Assembly: GCA_963691705.1 (NCBI GenBank)
Contig: OY829545.1
Coordinates: forward strand, 10,357,444-10,421,443
DNA: 64,000 bases
DNA from: Viola odorata
Taxonomy: Eukaryota > Streptophyta > Magnoliopsida > Malpighiales > Violaceae
Reading direction: 5' to 3'
In this document: positions 22,806-35,015 of the stretch, piece after piece
Numbering within the stretch: position 1 is the first letter of the stretch
Layout: each line of letters opens with the position of its first letter
The notes under the pieces: model-generated
Databases searched by the model: none
What the model saw: the letters and a program-made list of their open reading frames with translations, nothing else
Told to the model about the DNA's origin: nothing
Translations under genes and position numbers: made by a program

Positions 22806-25320
22806 TTATATGCTAGCACTGTAGGTCTCAATCTCCAATGATATCACACTGTAACTGTGGGGCTCGGCTAATGAGGCCGCAACGTTATTCGTTGAGAACG
22901 ACTTTGGGGGTGACTGATCACCCAGCAGCCGCCGAGTCTCTTCACTTTTTTCCTGTCCGAAGGATTTCTCATGGATTGGTCTTATCAGCCTAGCTAGCTC
23001 CTCGGACACCTGATTCATACTTGGTCTGTTTTCTGCACTAGCATTTACACACCTCTTTGCAAGGTAAGCAACTTCTTCAACCTCATCCATTTCACTTTCA
23101 TCGGCCACCTGAAAACCCAGAATCTCAGATAGACGATTAGTTTCTAGTTTCGAGATAAAATTATGAATAATGTTGTGCATATGATTCGGTTTCTCTCCAG
23201 TTAGGAGCTCCAAAAGAACAATACCGAAACTGTAAACGTCACTCTTGGAAGTTAAAATCCCTGTCATGAGATACTCCGGGTCTAAATAACCAAAAGTCCC
23301 TTTAATTTTGGTTGCTGCATCAGGTTCATCCAGGGAAATCAGTACTGAAGCACCGAAATCAGCAATCTTGGCCGTGTAAGTATCATCCAACAGTATGTTG
23401 ACTGGTTTGATGTCTCCATGTATGATTGGAGGATTTGCTAAAGAATGCAAGTAGTCAAGTGCAAGCGCGGTCTCTGCAGCTATTCTTAGACGATTCTTCC
23501 AGGTATCCAAGATTTGAGACCTCTTCTGGTGTATGTGCTCTGATAGATTTCCATTTGAAATGTATTCATAAACCAACAGTGGCACTTTGGTCTCCAAGCA
23601 CAGCCCCAATATTTGGACAACATTCTTATGGTTAACTTGTGAAACAATGGCCATTTCTTGTTGAAAATCTCCAGTTGAGTCGTCCTGTTTGTCCAATCCC
23701 TTGGACTTCTTCACTGCAATTCTTGTGTTGTCTGTCAAAATGCCTTCATAGACTGAGCCGAAACCACCTTCTCCAAGCTTTTGGCTTTCATCATAATTCT
23801 TGGTTGCCTTTTTTAGCTCTACCTCGCTGAAAATCCTCACCCGTTGATTCCTTAGGACAGTGCCGCCATTTTCTCTGAAGTTTCTGTCCCTACTCCTTCT
23901 TAGATATGTACTGTAGAGAAGTATGCCAATAACTACGACGGCTATGATTGCTCCAGCAACTGCGAGCAGAGACTACTATTTATTTTATGCTCATGTTGAA
24001 CAAAGAAATAATAATGTAAAGGGAAGAGTTTTGGTCATCGAATAACACTGATTGTCCATTAAGCCTTAAATTATGTGCCTAAATCATGATCCTCAAATGG
24101 TTATACACATGTAAATGCTAGCAAAAAGGATTTTTTTGTGAATATTACCTACGATGATTGTTCGGATGGTAAATCCGCGACAACCTGTTTTGGCATCACC
24201 ATACATCCCAAGTGGACAACTGCAAGTATAATTTCCGGCGGTGTTGTGGCATGTACCGTGACATGGATACCTTTTACCTGGATCTTTACATTCGTCGATA
24301 TCTATTCAATATATACAAGCCGCATGGTACGTTAGTGTGTACATGTATGTGAATTATTATTAAATTCCATTTCTCAACTCTGTATATTAACAAATAATTT
24401 AATTTACCTTGACATCCATTCGGCAGATAGGGGTTTCCTTGAAATCCAGGCATGCATAAGCAACGGTAGCCTTCTGCGTTGTCTGAATAATAGCAGCTAG
24501 TATTGGAGCCACAAACAGTTTCTTCTGCTTGATGAGAACACTTTTGATTAGGTTCATGTACCCACTCGAGTACCAAATCCCCCGCATAATCAGTTGATGG
24601 GTCCCCAGATGGGAGCCGAGAGAGCGGCCATTGCGACAGTTTAAGGGAGTTCGTTTCAGCCAAGAACGCATACCCACAAGGATTGAATTGCGAAATATTG
24701 GTATGGTTTTTGACGCTTCCTACGAAAATATCCAATGACCTTAGACCTTTTGGGATTGAGGTCTGGCAGCAACCTGTGCCCGAGCAGATGTTGTTATCGT
24801 ACATTTTCACATCATGGGTGCACATCGAAAGACAGGCAGCCCCGTATGTGGTCTCTTGGTTGGTCACCACGGCCTGGGTATCGCAACCTATGGCTGTGAA
24901 CACGTTGTCTGTGTCCGAGAAAGTGAAGGTATTATTTGAGTTGAGTGTGAAACGTCTCCCGGAGAAGGATTTGGTTACATGTCCTGTGCTGTTGTAGCAG
25001 CTGTACGCTGCCGGGATGCTGACGGTTATTGTCCCGTTCAAAGATATGTTCCGGACAGGAATATCGTCTAACAGAAAAGGTTGGTAACCGCCGTCGGCAC
25101 CTGGAGTACAGTTTAGGTGGAAATATTCATTGAGGGCACAAGAGGAATTTAACCCGAAAGGGTAAGGAACACGAACATCTCCGCATCTATCGTGGCACCC
25201 AGATTTTGCAATTCGATCGACGCTCTCGCTCTCGCTCTCGCTCCATGCTGTTGCTACTGCCAAGACCAAAATCAACGTTGTTGTTAGCCAAACTATCCGC
25301 ATCTGGATTTGCGGAATCAT
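22806..25320 (-). CDS. WAK-3: wall-associated receptor-like kinase, 3 exons, 739 aa
   Basis: Exons 25320-24408, 24301-24149, 23959-22806, all GT-AG and in phase. Order: signal peptide (IVWLTTTLILVLAVATAWS), an acidic SESESES run, GUB_WAK region with several NxS/T sites, EGF (CGSNTSCYYSDNAEGYRC), DIDEC calcium-type EGF, membrane helix AGAIIAVVVIGILLYS, basic stop-transfer YLRRSRDR, kinase with GEGGFG, AVKK, HGDIKPVN, ADFGAS and APE-equivalent GYLDPEY. It is the closest intact relative of WAK-1 and of the broken copy at 39358-40600. It runs in the same direction as WAK-2, about 1.9 kb behind it. Lengths and motifs are normal for the family, so it is probably functional. It is a non-RD kinase (HGD). 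Confidence 0.93.
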
Positions 25321-25405
25321 TTGTCTCTTCTTTAATTTCTTTTTCTCTCTCTACTGTTTTAGGCTTTTAGCTAAAAAAATAAATTTATCAATCAAAAACC
25401 TCTTT

Positions 25406-25417
25406 CATATAGTATAC
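25406..25417 (-). promoter_or_regulatory. WAK-3 TATA region
   Basis: On the minus strand this reads TATACTATATGA just before GAAAGAGG, at the same place (about 85-95 bases before ATG) as the WAK-1 TATA block. Support comes from conservation between copies. Confidence 0.5.
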
Positions 25418-25673
25418 AATTTCTTTTAACGTCTACGTAATAATATTCAAAGACGACCAAGCTATACAAAGACTATTAGTACCGTAAACTAGTCCAGAGT
25501 AGAGAATCAAACAACATTTACGTACTATTCTTGTAGAAATGTTTGTAGTACCGTAAACTAGTCTTTGCCGTATTCGAGCGTCATTTGTGTTTGAACAGTT
25601 TTTTAGTGTACTTGTCTTTTTAATTTTACTTATTTTTTAAAATATTAATATAAAAAACACAAAAATAAATTAT

Positions 25674-26785
25674 TTAAAATGAGAGAGAAGAAACAAGTTT
25701 CTTTCTTTATTGGACATGAACTTCATTTACTTCCTCCCTATAAATTTCTATCCATAATAAATAAAATTCAATCCATCTCCTTTCTCCCTATAAGTTTTAT
25801 CCGGTATTTTATTAAAAGTAAAGATATGAAGATGTACATAATGGGTCTTAGACTGCCCACATTTTGTCTATAAATAAAATAAGATGAGTGTTAATACTAA
25901 TAAATAAGTAGGAGTACTAATCAAGTCTTAGTTAAATATTATTATTCATTTGTATCTTTATTTATACTATCAACTTGGAACATTGCATTATTATTATATT
26001 GTTCAGTTTAAATATCATTAATTTACCATTAATTTTACATATGAGGTTGTAATTTAATTTATTAGTAAATGTTATTTTTATGACATAGTCTATAAGTTTG
26101 ATTCCTAGTATAATAATATAAATGTATCATTTTTATTAGATTTAATGTAATTAGGTTTTTTTATTTGGTTTTTTAATCGAATGATATTTTTTATTATTAT
26201 TTATGGCGACATTGAGAGACCATTTTTTTTATAAGTTGAATGATATATTAAAGACACCACCTAAGGAATGTGGAGCTAAAAAATACTCCCTCTATTTTTC
26301 AAACCATGACCATTTTGATAATTTTTTTTTATTTAATTGCTTCATTTACATTTTCAAGAAGGTTAGTTCATATTTTTTATTATAGTTTTTATTTTTCCCA
26401 TAAGTTATAAAATTCAATCCAATCAATTTAAATCACCCTAATTTAAAGTAAGGTAATTAATATCGTGAAGAGATATACGTCATGCGATTTTTTTTAGTTG
26501 TCCTTTTAATTATAATCTCACATACTAAGGTGATGATTATTTTAGATTGGAAATAGTAGAATAAAAGGTGATAATGATTGCAATTTTTGGAAATATGAAA
26601 AATGCATATAGCTCATTGAGTGTAAGCTTTAAAATAATTATTGGAAAAATAAAAGATGTAAAAAAGACTAATTAACCACCTAGAAAATCTAACTAAAAAA
26701 ATAGAAAGGGAGTAATAAATAGAAGTGTACTTATAATCAAAACAATCATTACTTTAATTTGATAACGGAGGTAGTAGGGACCATA
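25674..26785. other. intergenic AT-rich DNA
   Basis: No gene recognised. The stretch from about 26420 to 26770 recurs, diverged, at about 30040-30130 (see the duplication entry). Confidence 0.55.
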
Positions 26786-27165
26786 GTTATCAGAACCGGA
26801 TCGGACAGCGAACCGAAAATGAAAATTTTATGGTTCGATCGGGTTCAACCGAGTTGACCGAATTGTAGATGTTGAATCATTTTGAACGGTTCAATCTTAG
26901 ATGATTGAACTGGATTGAATCAGCCGGCCCATGCCTGTAATGGGCCAGGCCAGCCCATCAAAATTTTAAAAAAAAATTAAACAATTACCAAAACGACGTC
27001 GTTTTGGAGAAGAAGCATTGAACCAGCCGGTTCACCGGTTGTGTAAAAATCATCTGGTTCGACCAATCGAACTTGGTTCGCATGCTATCCGGTCGGATAG
27101 CTGAATCGAACCAAAAACCTAAAAAAACCCGATTGAACCGGTCGGACCGGTCCGGTTCTGATAAC
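26786..27165. mobile_element. inverted-repeat element with GTTATCAGAACCGG ends, 380 bp
   Basis: The left end GTTATCAGAACCGGATCGGA mirrors the right end TCCGGTTCTGATAAC. The interior is full of GGTTCAA and TTGAACC words and AACGACGTCGTT, a perfect 12-bp palindrome. No ORF. The duplicated copy of the flanking DNA near 30130-30200 lacks it, which supports insertion after the duplication. Confidence 0.72.
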
Positions 27166-28774
27166 GGACTACAAGTCTATAACCAAGAACAACCAACGTA
27201 ATGTCAAACCCTACCAACACAAAACAATAGTGGATAACCCCAGCTCAAAACTAATTTGTCTCTAAAGTAGAATTACAATTCTTACGGTTCAACCATTCGA
27301 TACCTCGGTCGAGATCCAAAACTGAAAAAGAAAAGGAAGTAAAAAAAAACAATTGGGAACCAACAAACTTTTTATAAGAATGACTTAATGCTACGATTTA
27401 AAATCATCATCTACCTCGTAAATAAAACAAGCACTAACTATGTGTGCAACTTCATCATTTTTAACAACACAAAATTAATTAATTGACGGATTAATTGTAA
27501 TTGTAAATGATGATTTATGTTGTTTATTAAGTTAAGGGACTCATTTAAAAACAATTTAAAAAGTACAGGGCTAACAGTGTCATTACTCATTACACACCGT
27601 ACATAAGCGCCGCGCGATTATCATCAATGAGTCTTTCCATCGCGTCTTTCCATTCTCTAGTTTTACTCATCTAGCTGCTGGGTCACAAATCACAATGGTA
27701 GTCTATAATTTTTACATACTACTAAATTCTTGTTCTCTGCATTGCCTTTGTTGTGGGTCTACCGGTTCATTTGGTGGATATTGTCTAATTCGTTTTTGAA
27801 GTGTCTGTTATTTTAATTAGTATCCTGCAATTCGAGAGCTAATATTGTATAAAATTTGGTTGTTGATGATAATTATGTTATCAAGTTGGTCGATGAGTCT
27901 CGTTGGGTGATTAATGCTGGTTCTCTGCTTATGTTATTGGTTGATTGATGCGAGGATTTAAACTATTTGTTCAAAATCTTTTAATTTCTTGGTGTGCCTT
28001 TCTTGATTTTGCAGATGCTGTATTAAGATTCTGAAAAAGAAAAAGAAAACAATGATAGAAGTCCACGTTGATAACAAATGGTGTTCTGTTACCAGAAAAC
28101 TGCTGGAATATTTTCTTTGACGTAAGCACCCATAAGATGTGTTCAATACGAAGTCATTCCCTTCAAATAGCACAGGTCTTCCCTCTAAGCATCAGTGCCT
28201 TTCTGAAGGACAGCAGTGTGACTTTCCAAAACCTGTCCTTGGACTAGAACCCGTAATCATTGCCCAAGGCTGCGAGCAGTATTATTGATAGAAGAAATCC
28301 CCCAAATGGCGTTTGTCGGGAAAGAGACCCACAATGGAGAGGAGGATTTAGTCTAGTGGTGGACTTGGGCTATCTCGCACTGGCATTGCCATCAGCAAAG
28401 GCTTTATTGTTCGTCCTCTTCGGTAACTGCCTCGCCAGTATTTATTCTCTTTTTGACACTCTTTCTTCTATATCTTTCTTATAGTGCAATTTATTTAACT
28501 TCAGATTTTGTTCCAAAAATCAATGTTTTTAATTATTTTGCTTTGGATGGCATGTATTAGGTCTTGAGATTGCACGGACAAAAGTTTGAAGTTTGGCTTC
28601 TTGAAATTGCAGAGAATAAGGTACACATCTTTCAAATGCTTATGTTTGAAGCATTTTGTGTTCAATTTTGTTAATATTAAGATCGTGAGAATGTAGGAGG
28701 CACATGAATTAATAATTGGTCTTCCTAAATCCTCGGATGGAAAAGAAACCCTGCAATCTAATAAAGTTTCAGGT

Positions 28775-29620
28775 GTTTATGGAAGGCTTGCAATTTGAGC
28801 TGCTGAGAGGTGAAATATACTCCTGTTATCTGTGCTTCCCTGTCCTGAATTTGTTGAGAAGTGTCCCCAAACATCAGTATAACCCATGAAACATCCATCT
28901 TTTATCTCCTCAAACCTCAGGGGCCACCTGCCATATTGATTTGAATATTTGTGTTATGAGGAGCCATTCGGAAATTTTCCCTTTAAGCCAGTGCATCATA
29001 GCACGTAGGGTTAGACTTTTCTTGGTAATTTTCTTTTCCTGTAGAAAGTTCAACTCATGCCTCTATACGTGTTTGTAATCTATTGATTGTATGATTCCGT
29101 CCATCTAAAGAGAATTCAGGTTTAGTTTATTTAGATACTTATTATTAATACAGGTAAAAAATTCAGGGGCTTGCGAGTGTACCTGCTGGATGAACATGGA
29201 ACTTCAGTGGAAGCTTGTGATCGAATGATTGATATGTAATTGTTTCTTTTCTCTTCTCTGTTTCCAGTACAATACACGCAAATTGTTTTAGAAAAGCTTT
29301 TATTGGGATATAGTTGTGCACTGGTCAGTGGGATATTGAGTACAAATTCCGTCTAACTGTTGCTTAAATCCTATCATCTTTGCTGTTCTGTTCTGCATCT
29401 AAACTTCAATCAAACTTTAATCACACTGATTGGTCCAGATGTGTGTGCTAGGGCTTAGTATTGATGATTATTGCCAAAATCATGTGGGTGAATGTCATAA
29501 TTGCATGAACCTTAGTGTTTAACTGTCTATTGTCTGTTATTGGTGTAACATAACGGTTACTACATACTGGAAACTTCATAATCAATACTTAAGGTGGTTG
29601 ACTGAAGTCTAATTCAAAGA
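28775..29620 (+). repeat. duplicated segment, copy 1 (copy 2 at about 30585-31425)
   Basis: Both copies hold, in the same order, GAAGGCTTGC, GTGAAATATACTCCT, ATAACCCATGAAACATCC, TTTAAGCCAGTGC, TGCGAGTGTACCTGCTGG and GGTGGTTGACT, with scattered differences and small gaps. The duplication also takes in DNA further left (about 26420-27270 against 30040-30290), with the interval between lost from the second copy. Confidence 0.82.
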
Positions 29621-29770
29621 GAATACTGAGCAATGACTTCCTCTTTCATTACTTCATCCTTTCTGTACCCATCTCCCTTGTTCTCAGTTAGTCATAAATG
29701 GCACTCAGTTCATATCTTTAAGTTCGGTCAGTGACACGGTTCAAAGAAAGGGTGGTCCAGATTTGTTTTT

Positions 29771-30035
29771 TGTTAGAAAATCAAAAAGACATAAAAAAAG
29801 ATGAAAGGATGATAATATTATAGATGATGATTGAAAGTATTTTACAGACAACACAGAACCAAACATGATTTCAGAGAGAGGTGTTTCAGAACCTCTTATT
29901 TTACAGACACAACACAGAACCAAACATGATTTCAGAGAGAGGTGTTTCAGAACCTCTTTTCTCCTCACAAAGATTTCTTTGAATTGATGAGAGTGGTGTG
30001 CCACCCGGCACACACTTTTCTACTCTCATCCACAC
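29771..30035 (+). mobile_element. partial LTR related to the solo LTR at 40090-40581
   Basis: It starts TGTTAGAAAATC and shares ATTATAGATGA, TTTTACAGACA, TCAGAGAGAGGTG-like and GAGAGTGGTG words in the same order as the solo LTR at 40090. A 59-60-bp unit starting at TATTTTACAGACA is repeated twice in tandem (about 29838-29957). The 3' half of the LTR is missing. Confidence 0.6.
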
Positions 30036-30294
30036 ACAATTTTAAATCAATTTAAAGTAAAGTAATTAATAAAATAAATAGTTAATAAGTGGAAGTGTAC
30101 TTATAATAAAACCAATCATTACCTTGATCTATGCAGATATATGATTAAAAAGACAATATTTTAATAAAGAGAGAGTAGAAACTATAGGTCAATTCCCATA
30201 ACCAAGAACAACCAATAGAACGTCGAAACAATAGTAAATAATCCCAGTTCAAAACTAATTTGTCTCTATAGTAAATTACAAAGTACTGTCGATA

Positions 30295-30569
30295 TCAATT
30301 TTATGCAAGTATGAATAAAAAATCAGCTTGATTTTTTTTTCACCGAGTGATTATGTTCGAGTACTGTCGATATCAATTTTTTTAAATTATATAGCCCGTT
30401 TATGAAGTTATGAATAAAATTGTGCTTATTTTATCGTTAAATATAGTAAATTTAGTAACTACTGAGAATCATGATTATTGAACGCGCATAAGTAGTCATA
30501 ATTAAATGATTCTAAGAAAATTACCAAACGAATAAATTAATACTTCATTTTTCTAGAAAAGTTACATCA
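30295..30569 (+). repeat. dispersed repeat, second copy at about 62283-62556
   Basis: About 270 bases from AAAAATCAGCTTGATTTTTT through GTTCGAGTACTGTCGATATC to TTTCTAGAAAAGTTACATC occur in both places with a modest number of changes, same orientation. No ORF. It may be part of a larger uncharacterised element. Confidence 0.78.
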
Positions 30570-31790
30570 TCAGAAAGACCAATCCGAAGTGTTGTTGGGA
30601 AGGCTTGCTGTTCGAGCTGCTGAGAAGTGAAATATACTCCTCTTATCTTATCTGTGCTTTCCTTGTTCTGCATTTGTTGAGAAGTATCCCCAAACATCAG
30701 AATAACCCATGAAACATCCCTACGCAAACCTCTTTAATACTTGTGTTATGAGGAGCCACTCGGAATTTTTCCCTTTAAGCCAGTGCTTTATAGCACGTAG
30801 GCTTAGACTTTTCGTGGTATTTTTATTTCCTGTAAAAAGTTCAACTCATGTCTCTTTACATGTTTGTAATCTATTGATCGTATGATTCCGTCCATCTAAA
30901 GAGAATTCAAGTCTAGTATATTTTAGATACTGAATATTAATACAGGTAAAAAATTCAAGGGCTTGCGAGTGTACCTGCTGGATGAACATGGAACTTCAGT
31001 GGAAGTTTGTGATCGAATGATTAATATGTAATTGTTTCTCTTCTCTTCTTTGTTTCCAGTACAATACATGTAAATTATTTTAGAAAAGCTTTTATTGGAA
31101 TATAGTTCTGCACTGGTCAGTGGGATATTGAAGTACAAATTCCATCTAACTGTTGCTTAAATCCTATCATCTTTGCTGTTCTCTTTTGCATCTAAACTTC
31201 AATCAAACTTCAATCACACTGATTGGTGCAGATGTGTGTGCTAGGGCTTAGTAATGATGACTATTGCCATAATCATGTGGGTGAATGTCATAATTGCAGG
31301 AACCTTAGTGTTTAACTGTGTATTGTCTGGTATTGGTGTAACATAATGGTTACTACATACTGGAAACTTCATAATCGATAGTTAAGGTGGTTGACTAAAG
31401 TCTAATGCAAATAGAATGCTGCTTTTTGGATGGAAACTTTATACTCAGTAAATCTCTCCGGCAAGAGAAAAGCGATGCCTATGCTGTAGTGGTATGGAAT
31501 GACATGTTCCTTTCCTTATCTTTCTTCTTTTTCCAATTTTTGTTGTTGTTGGTGTACTGAGATTATTGTTCATCGTTGCAGATGCTACTAGAGATACTTT
31601 TCGGCATCAGGGGAGGGCACTGAACTTGTACTACCCAAGCAATCGGCTCTACAGGAGAAACTTTGTAAAGATCTACCATAGGATATCTAGTTTCTGCTGC
31701 ATGGTTAGATGGCTCCCAAGAGTGTCTGATCAGGAGTCGGACACAAACTCTGCCTGCAGCGGAAAGTTTAATGTCATTGCTGTTCAAATC

Positions 31791-32850
31791 TGATAAAACA
31801 ATAATCCCGGCCTAGAGGGGGGGTGAATAGGCAATAAAAAATCGCACACAAAATGTAAGGAAAAATAGCAAAAACACAAGGAGTTATAGTGGTTCCAATT
31901 CACAATCCGAATTGTACTCCACTACCTAAGAGCTTCACCCTTAGGATTTTCTAATGCAAACACCTTTGCTATTACCTTGAGCTTTTATGGGTTCAGCTCA
32001 CAACCTTACACCGTAGTTTTTGCGGGCTCAACTACAACCTTACACTTTGGTTTTTACGGGCTCAACCACAACCGTTTTACAATCCTCTTTCAAGGTAAGG
32101 ATTGAAGAACCTTCACAATTTGAATTAATAATATTTGCAACAAATAATTGGTGTACAAATAATAAATGTATGATTCAAAATAACACCAATAAATGAACAA
32201 TATTACCTCAAGAAGAAAGCGATCCAAACTCGAATTAAAAGACGCAAGAATGGTTGAAAACCGATATGTGAAGCTTGCGTTGTAAAACTTTGATTAAGAG
32301 AGTTTGTAAATGTAATTTGTGTATATAGAACTTATAAATGCTTTCTTCTTCTTTGTAACTCATCTTAGATGAGTATTTATAGTGTCAAAAGAGTAGAGGC
32401 TCATCCAAGAAGGAAGGAGCCAAAAACTAGCCGTTTGCTACAGTAACAAAAATATATCCGTTTGCTACAGTGAAAAACTATCCGTTGCTACAGTGAAACT
32501 ATTCATTCCCGTTGCTACAGTGAGTTTATCTGTTGCTACAGTTAAACTCTCCGTTGCTACAGTGAAATCAAAAACTCTTTTCCCAAAAATTGTTTTTCGT
32601 GTAAAAAATCTTTTGACACTTTTCTTGAGGTATTATCGAACATAAATCAAGTGCTAATTAGAATCATACTTACACGTTTAATGCTCTAATATACACTTGA
32701 TTCTTCGAGCTTGCGATAATTGATTTGTTGCTTCTTTTGTTGTCTCGTCGCAAACTACAAATACTTTAACTTAAAATTGCGTTAGTATATTAATTAATTT
32801 GTGTGTCCTTAATTCATCAAAACAAGATTTAATGAGCCCTTGGGCCAACA
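31791..32850 (-). repeat. 3' LTR of the Sirevirus-like element
   Basis: 1060 bp. It carries a TATAAATA box on the minus strand (32374-32381) next to the palindrome CTCATCTTAGATGAG, and a cluster of six imperfect CCGTTGCTACAGT units. The twin LTR at 36993-38052 has the same features. Confidence 0.95.
32431..32566. repeat. minisatellite of CCGTT(T)GCTACAGT units in the LTR
   Basis: Six spaced units of (C)CGTT(T)GCTACAGT alternate with short AT-rich spacers, downstream of the TATA box on the sense (minus) strand side. The twin LTR has the same array at about 37633-37768, with one unit differing by a single base (CTGTT against CCGTT). Confidence 0.85.
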
Positions 32851-33140
32851 ATCTCCCCCTTTTTGATGATGACAACCACAAATTAATTTAAGACAATATG
32901 AACATGCAATTTTAAATTAAAGAACAAAGAAGAAGAATTACTCCCCCTATATCTTTGCCGAAATGCTCCCCCTATCGATATGCTACCAAATTGATCATAT
33001 CAATTTGATTATGGAGCCTCAATGCTCCCCCTACATAAAAGCGTTAGTGCACATGGGGCATAGCAAAGAATCAAAATTGCTCCCTCATATTTTCTCCCCC
33101 ACATATACATTTTCTCCCCCTTTGTCATTAACAAAAAGGG
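32851..33140 (-). promoter_or_regulatory. multiple polypurine tracts before the 3' LTR
   Basis: On the minus strand, AAAAAGGGGGAGAT sits directly against the LTR and serves as the expected plus-strand primer. Further GGGGGAG copies occur at about 32940, 32965, 33025, 33105 and 33115. Clusters of repeated polypurine tracts are described for Sireviruses; that established pattern is the reason for the lineage call. Confidence 0.7.
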
Positions 33141-33179
33141 AAAACAACATCAAAATATTTCTACCAATTAATTAAGGCA

Positions 33180-33960
33180 AGGAAAATATTTAAGGAGCAA
33201 GCATAATGTAAATATTACTTCATAAAAGTAATAGTGCAACAATTATCCAATCCAATAATTATTACAAACCATAAATGCAAATAAGTTTAGAAGTAGAAAT
33301 GGATAAATAAAAATGCTAAGATAAAAAAAAATTAATGGCAACACAATTTGAAAAATTGAAAATTTGATTTTTGAAGTGTTTCTGCCGAAGGTTTCATGGT
33401 CAGCCTCATGGGTGAGTTCATGCCCATGACCCTTCAATTTTATAGAAGAACGAAAGGTTCATGGTCACCCTCATGGGTGAGCTCATGCCCATATGACGTT
33501 CTTACCCAACAAATTTGAAAAACGAAATAGTTCATGGGTAGCATCATGGTTTAATACAGCAAACCATCAACTCAACTATGAGACCAATTTTTCAGCAATT
33601 TGAGTTTTAAAATGCATTTTTCTTTAATCAAAACTTCTAGAAAATATCCTTATACAATTAATCAAAGCCTAAAAATCAATTTCAACCCATTTCTCAATGA
33701 TCAATCATAAATAAATGCGAAAAAGCATAAATAACTATATATATATATATATATGCATAAATAATTTAGAATCATTTCTCTTAAAATAAAACATAGAGAA
33801 TATTTAGAACATGGATAATATTCAAAATACAAGCATAATATAAATTAAAATTCCTTCAAAAGGAATAGTACAACACTTATTCAACCAAAAAAAACATTAC
33901 AAAGCATAAGTGCAAATAGGTTCAAAAACAGAACCTATATTAGAAAATACAAATGTTACA
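33180..33960. repeat. internal duplication in the non-coding part of the Sirevirus-like element
   Basis: A block with CAAGCATAAT, a TAATAGTGCAACA-type word, TTACAAA and CATAAATGCAAATA occurs at about 33180-33330 and again, diverged, at about 33820-33960. Between them two copies of a CATGGTCA-CTCATGGGTGAG-TCATGCCCAT unit lie at about 33390-33440 and 33460-33500. Function unknown. Confidence 0.65.
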
Positions 33961-33969
33961 AGGATGTGA

Positions 33970-34230
33970 TCAAAGATGACATTGAGGTGAAGGGCAATGA
34001 CATGGAGGGCAATGACACTTGGGGCAAACGAACAAATCGACATTTTTTGGACAATTTTGCATGATGAGAAAAGGAAAAACAAAGAGAGAAATCATCAATG
34101 CCAAAATTGCCAACATCATCCTTATTTCAAACGATAGCATTTTGAAAGTCTGAGAGAAATTGAAGGATAGACTCTCGGTTTGAGAATTTTGGATATCTCT
34201 AGAGGTGTAATCGAAGGGCAATTTAAACAC
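33970..34230 (-). CDS. small ORF with one membrane helix and a CxxCHC tail, 86 aa
   Basis: Reads MFKLPFDYTS at the first ATG; a second ATG (about 34140) would give a protein starting with the helix MMLAILALMISLFVFPFLIM, followed by CPKNVDLFVCPKCHCPPCHC. It lies downstream of gag on the element's sense strand, where Sireviruses may keep an envelope-like gene. It has no similarity to any envelope that I can recognise. It could be a chance ORF in an AT-rich region. Low confidence that it is translated. Confidence 0.3.
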   Translation of the reverse strand: MFKLPFDYTSRDIQNSQTESLSFNFSQTFKMLSFEIRMMLAILALMISLFVFPFLIMQNCPKNVDLFVCPKCHCPPCHCPSPQCHL

Positions 34231-35015
34231 AAAAATTTGCGGCTTAAGGTCTGTGAATTACAGCTCGAGGATATGCAATGTCGTTGACTATTATGCCCAA
34301 CGCATGCAAACGAAGAGATCAAACAAAGTTTAGTAAAATTTGGTCAAGATTTGTATAGATTTTGAAGAGAAAATTTTCCAAAAAGTACTCTAATCATTTG
34401 ACTCATAAAAATATCACATCAATTTGATTTCCTCAATGATCAATCACATGAACAAAAGCATACATGCATAGAAAAAATAGTTCTAACTAAACACGTATAT
34501 GCACAAGCAAACAAAATAATTTTCGGCAACTTATAGCATATATGATTATGGATTTTAATGACTAACATAATCATTTAAAACACGTATATTCATCAAATAA
34601 ATATAGACATAAAAATAAGAGTTCAAGGAATACCGATTGCGATTTTTCAACATGTCTAGACCTTGCTATTTCAACCGAATAGCTTCAATGTTTGCAATCG
34701 AGCCAAGCCCATCAAAATCAATGCGGCTTTAAGTGGTAATTCCCTTGGGCCACCATTCAAGCTAAGTTCCTACAAGAACAATTCTTTCTTGCCAAATTTA
34801 TGAGAATATATACTTGAACAGATGATCAATGTTAACGATAAAATCAATCATATATATATATCATATTTATTGCCAAAAGAATTAGAAAGGAAAAATACCA
34901 AATTTTACCAATACCATAACCTTTTCTCTTAAGGTTTCCTTTCCAAGTGCCGCGAACACCCGCTTTTAGATTTCTATTTCTTCGCAATGGGTTTCCGGCA
35001 CACCTACAAAACAAA

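Larger units (their letters stand above)
27600..31790 (+). other. unidentified, probably degenerate exon-like region
   Basis: Several stretches look like exons on the plus strand with AG/GT borders: about 28010-28130 after TTTTGCAG, 28255-28420 ending at a GT, 28560-28620, 29160-29240 and 31580-31790. None joins into a long open frame, and the peptides (for example GKKFRGLRVYLLDEHGTSVE at about 29160 and its near copy at about 30950) matched no family I know. It may be a decayed gene or a non-coding transcript. The Sirevirus-like element is inserted at the end of the last exon-like piece (31580-31790); the pre-insertion sequence resumes at 38058. Confidence 0.35.

Noticed and set aside
28260..28484. 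A glucosyltransferase/starch-synthase-like reading (GGLG-type word) near 28350
   Set aside because: Only a few residues resemble the family and frames break on both sides; too weak to name.
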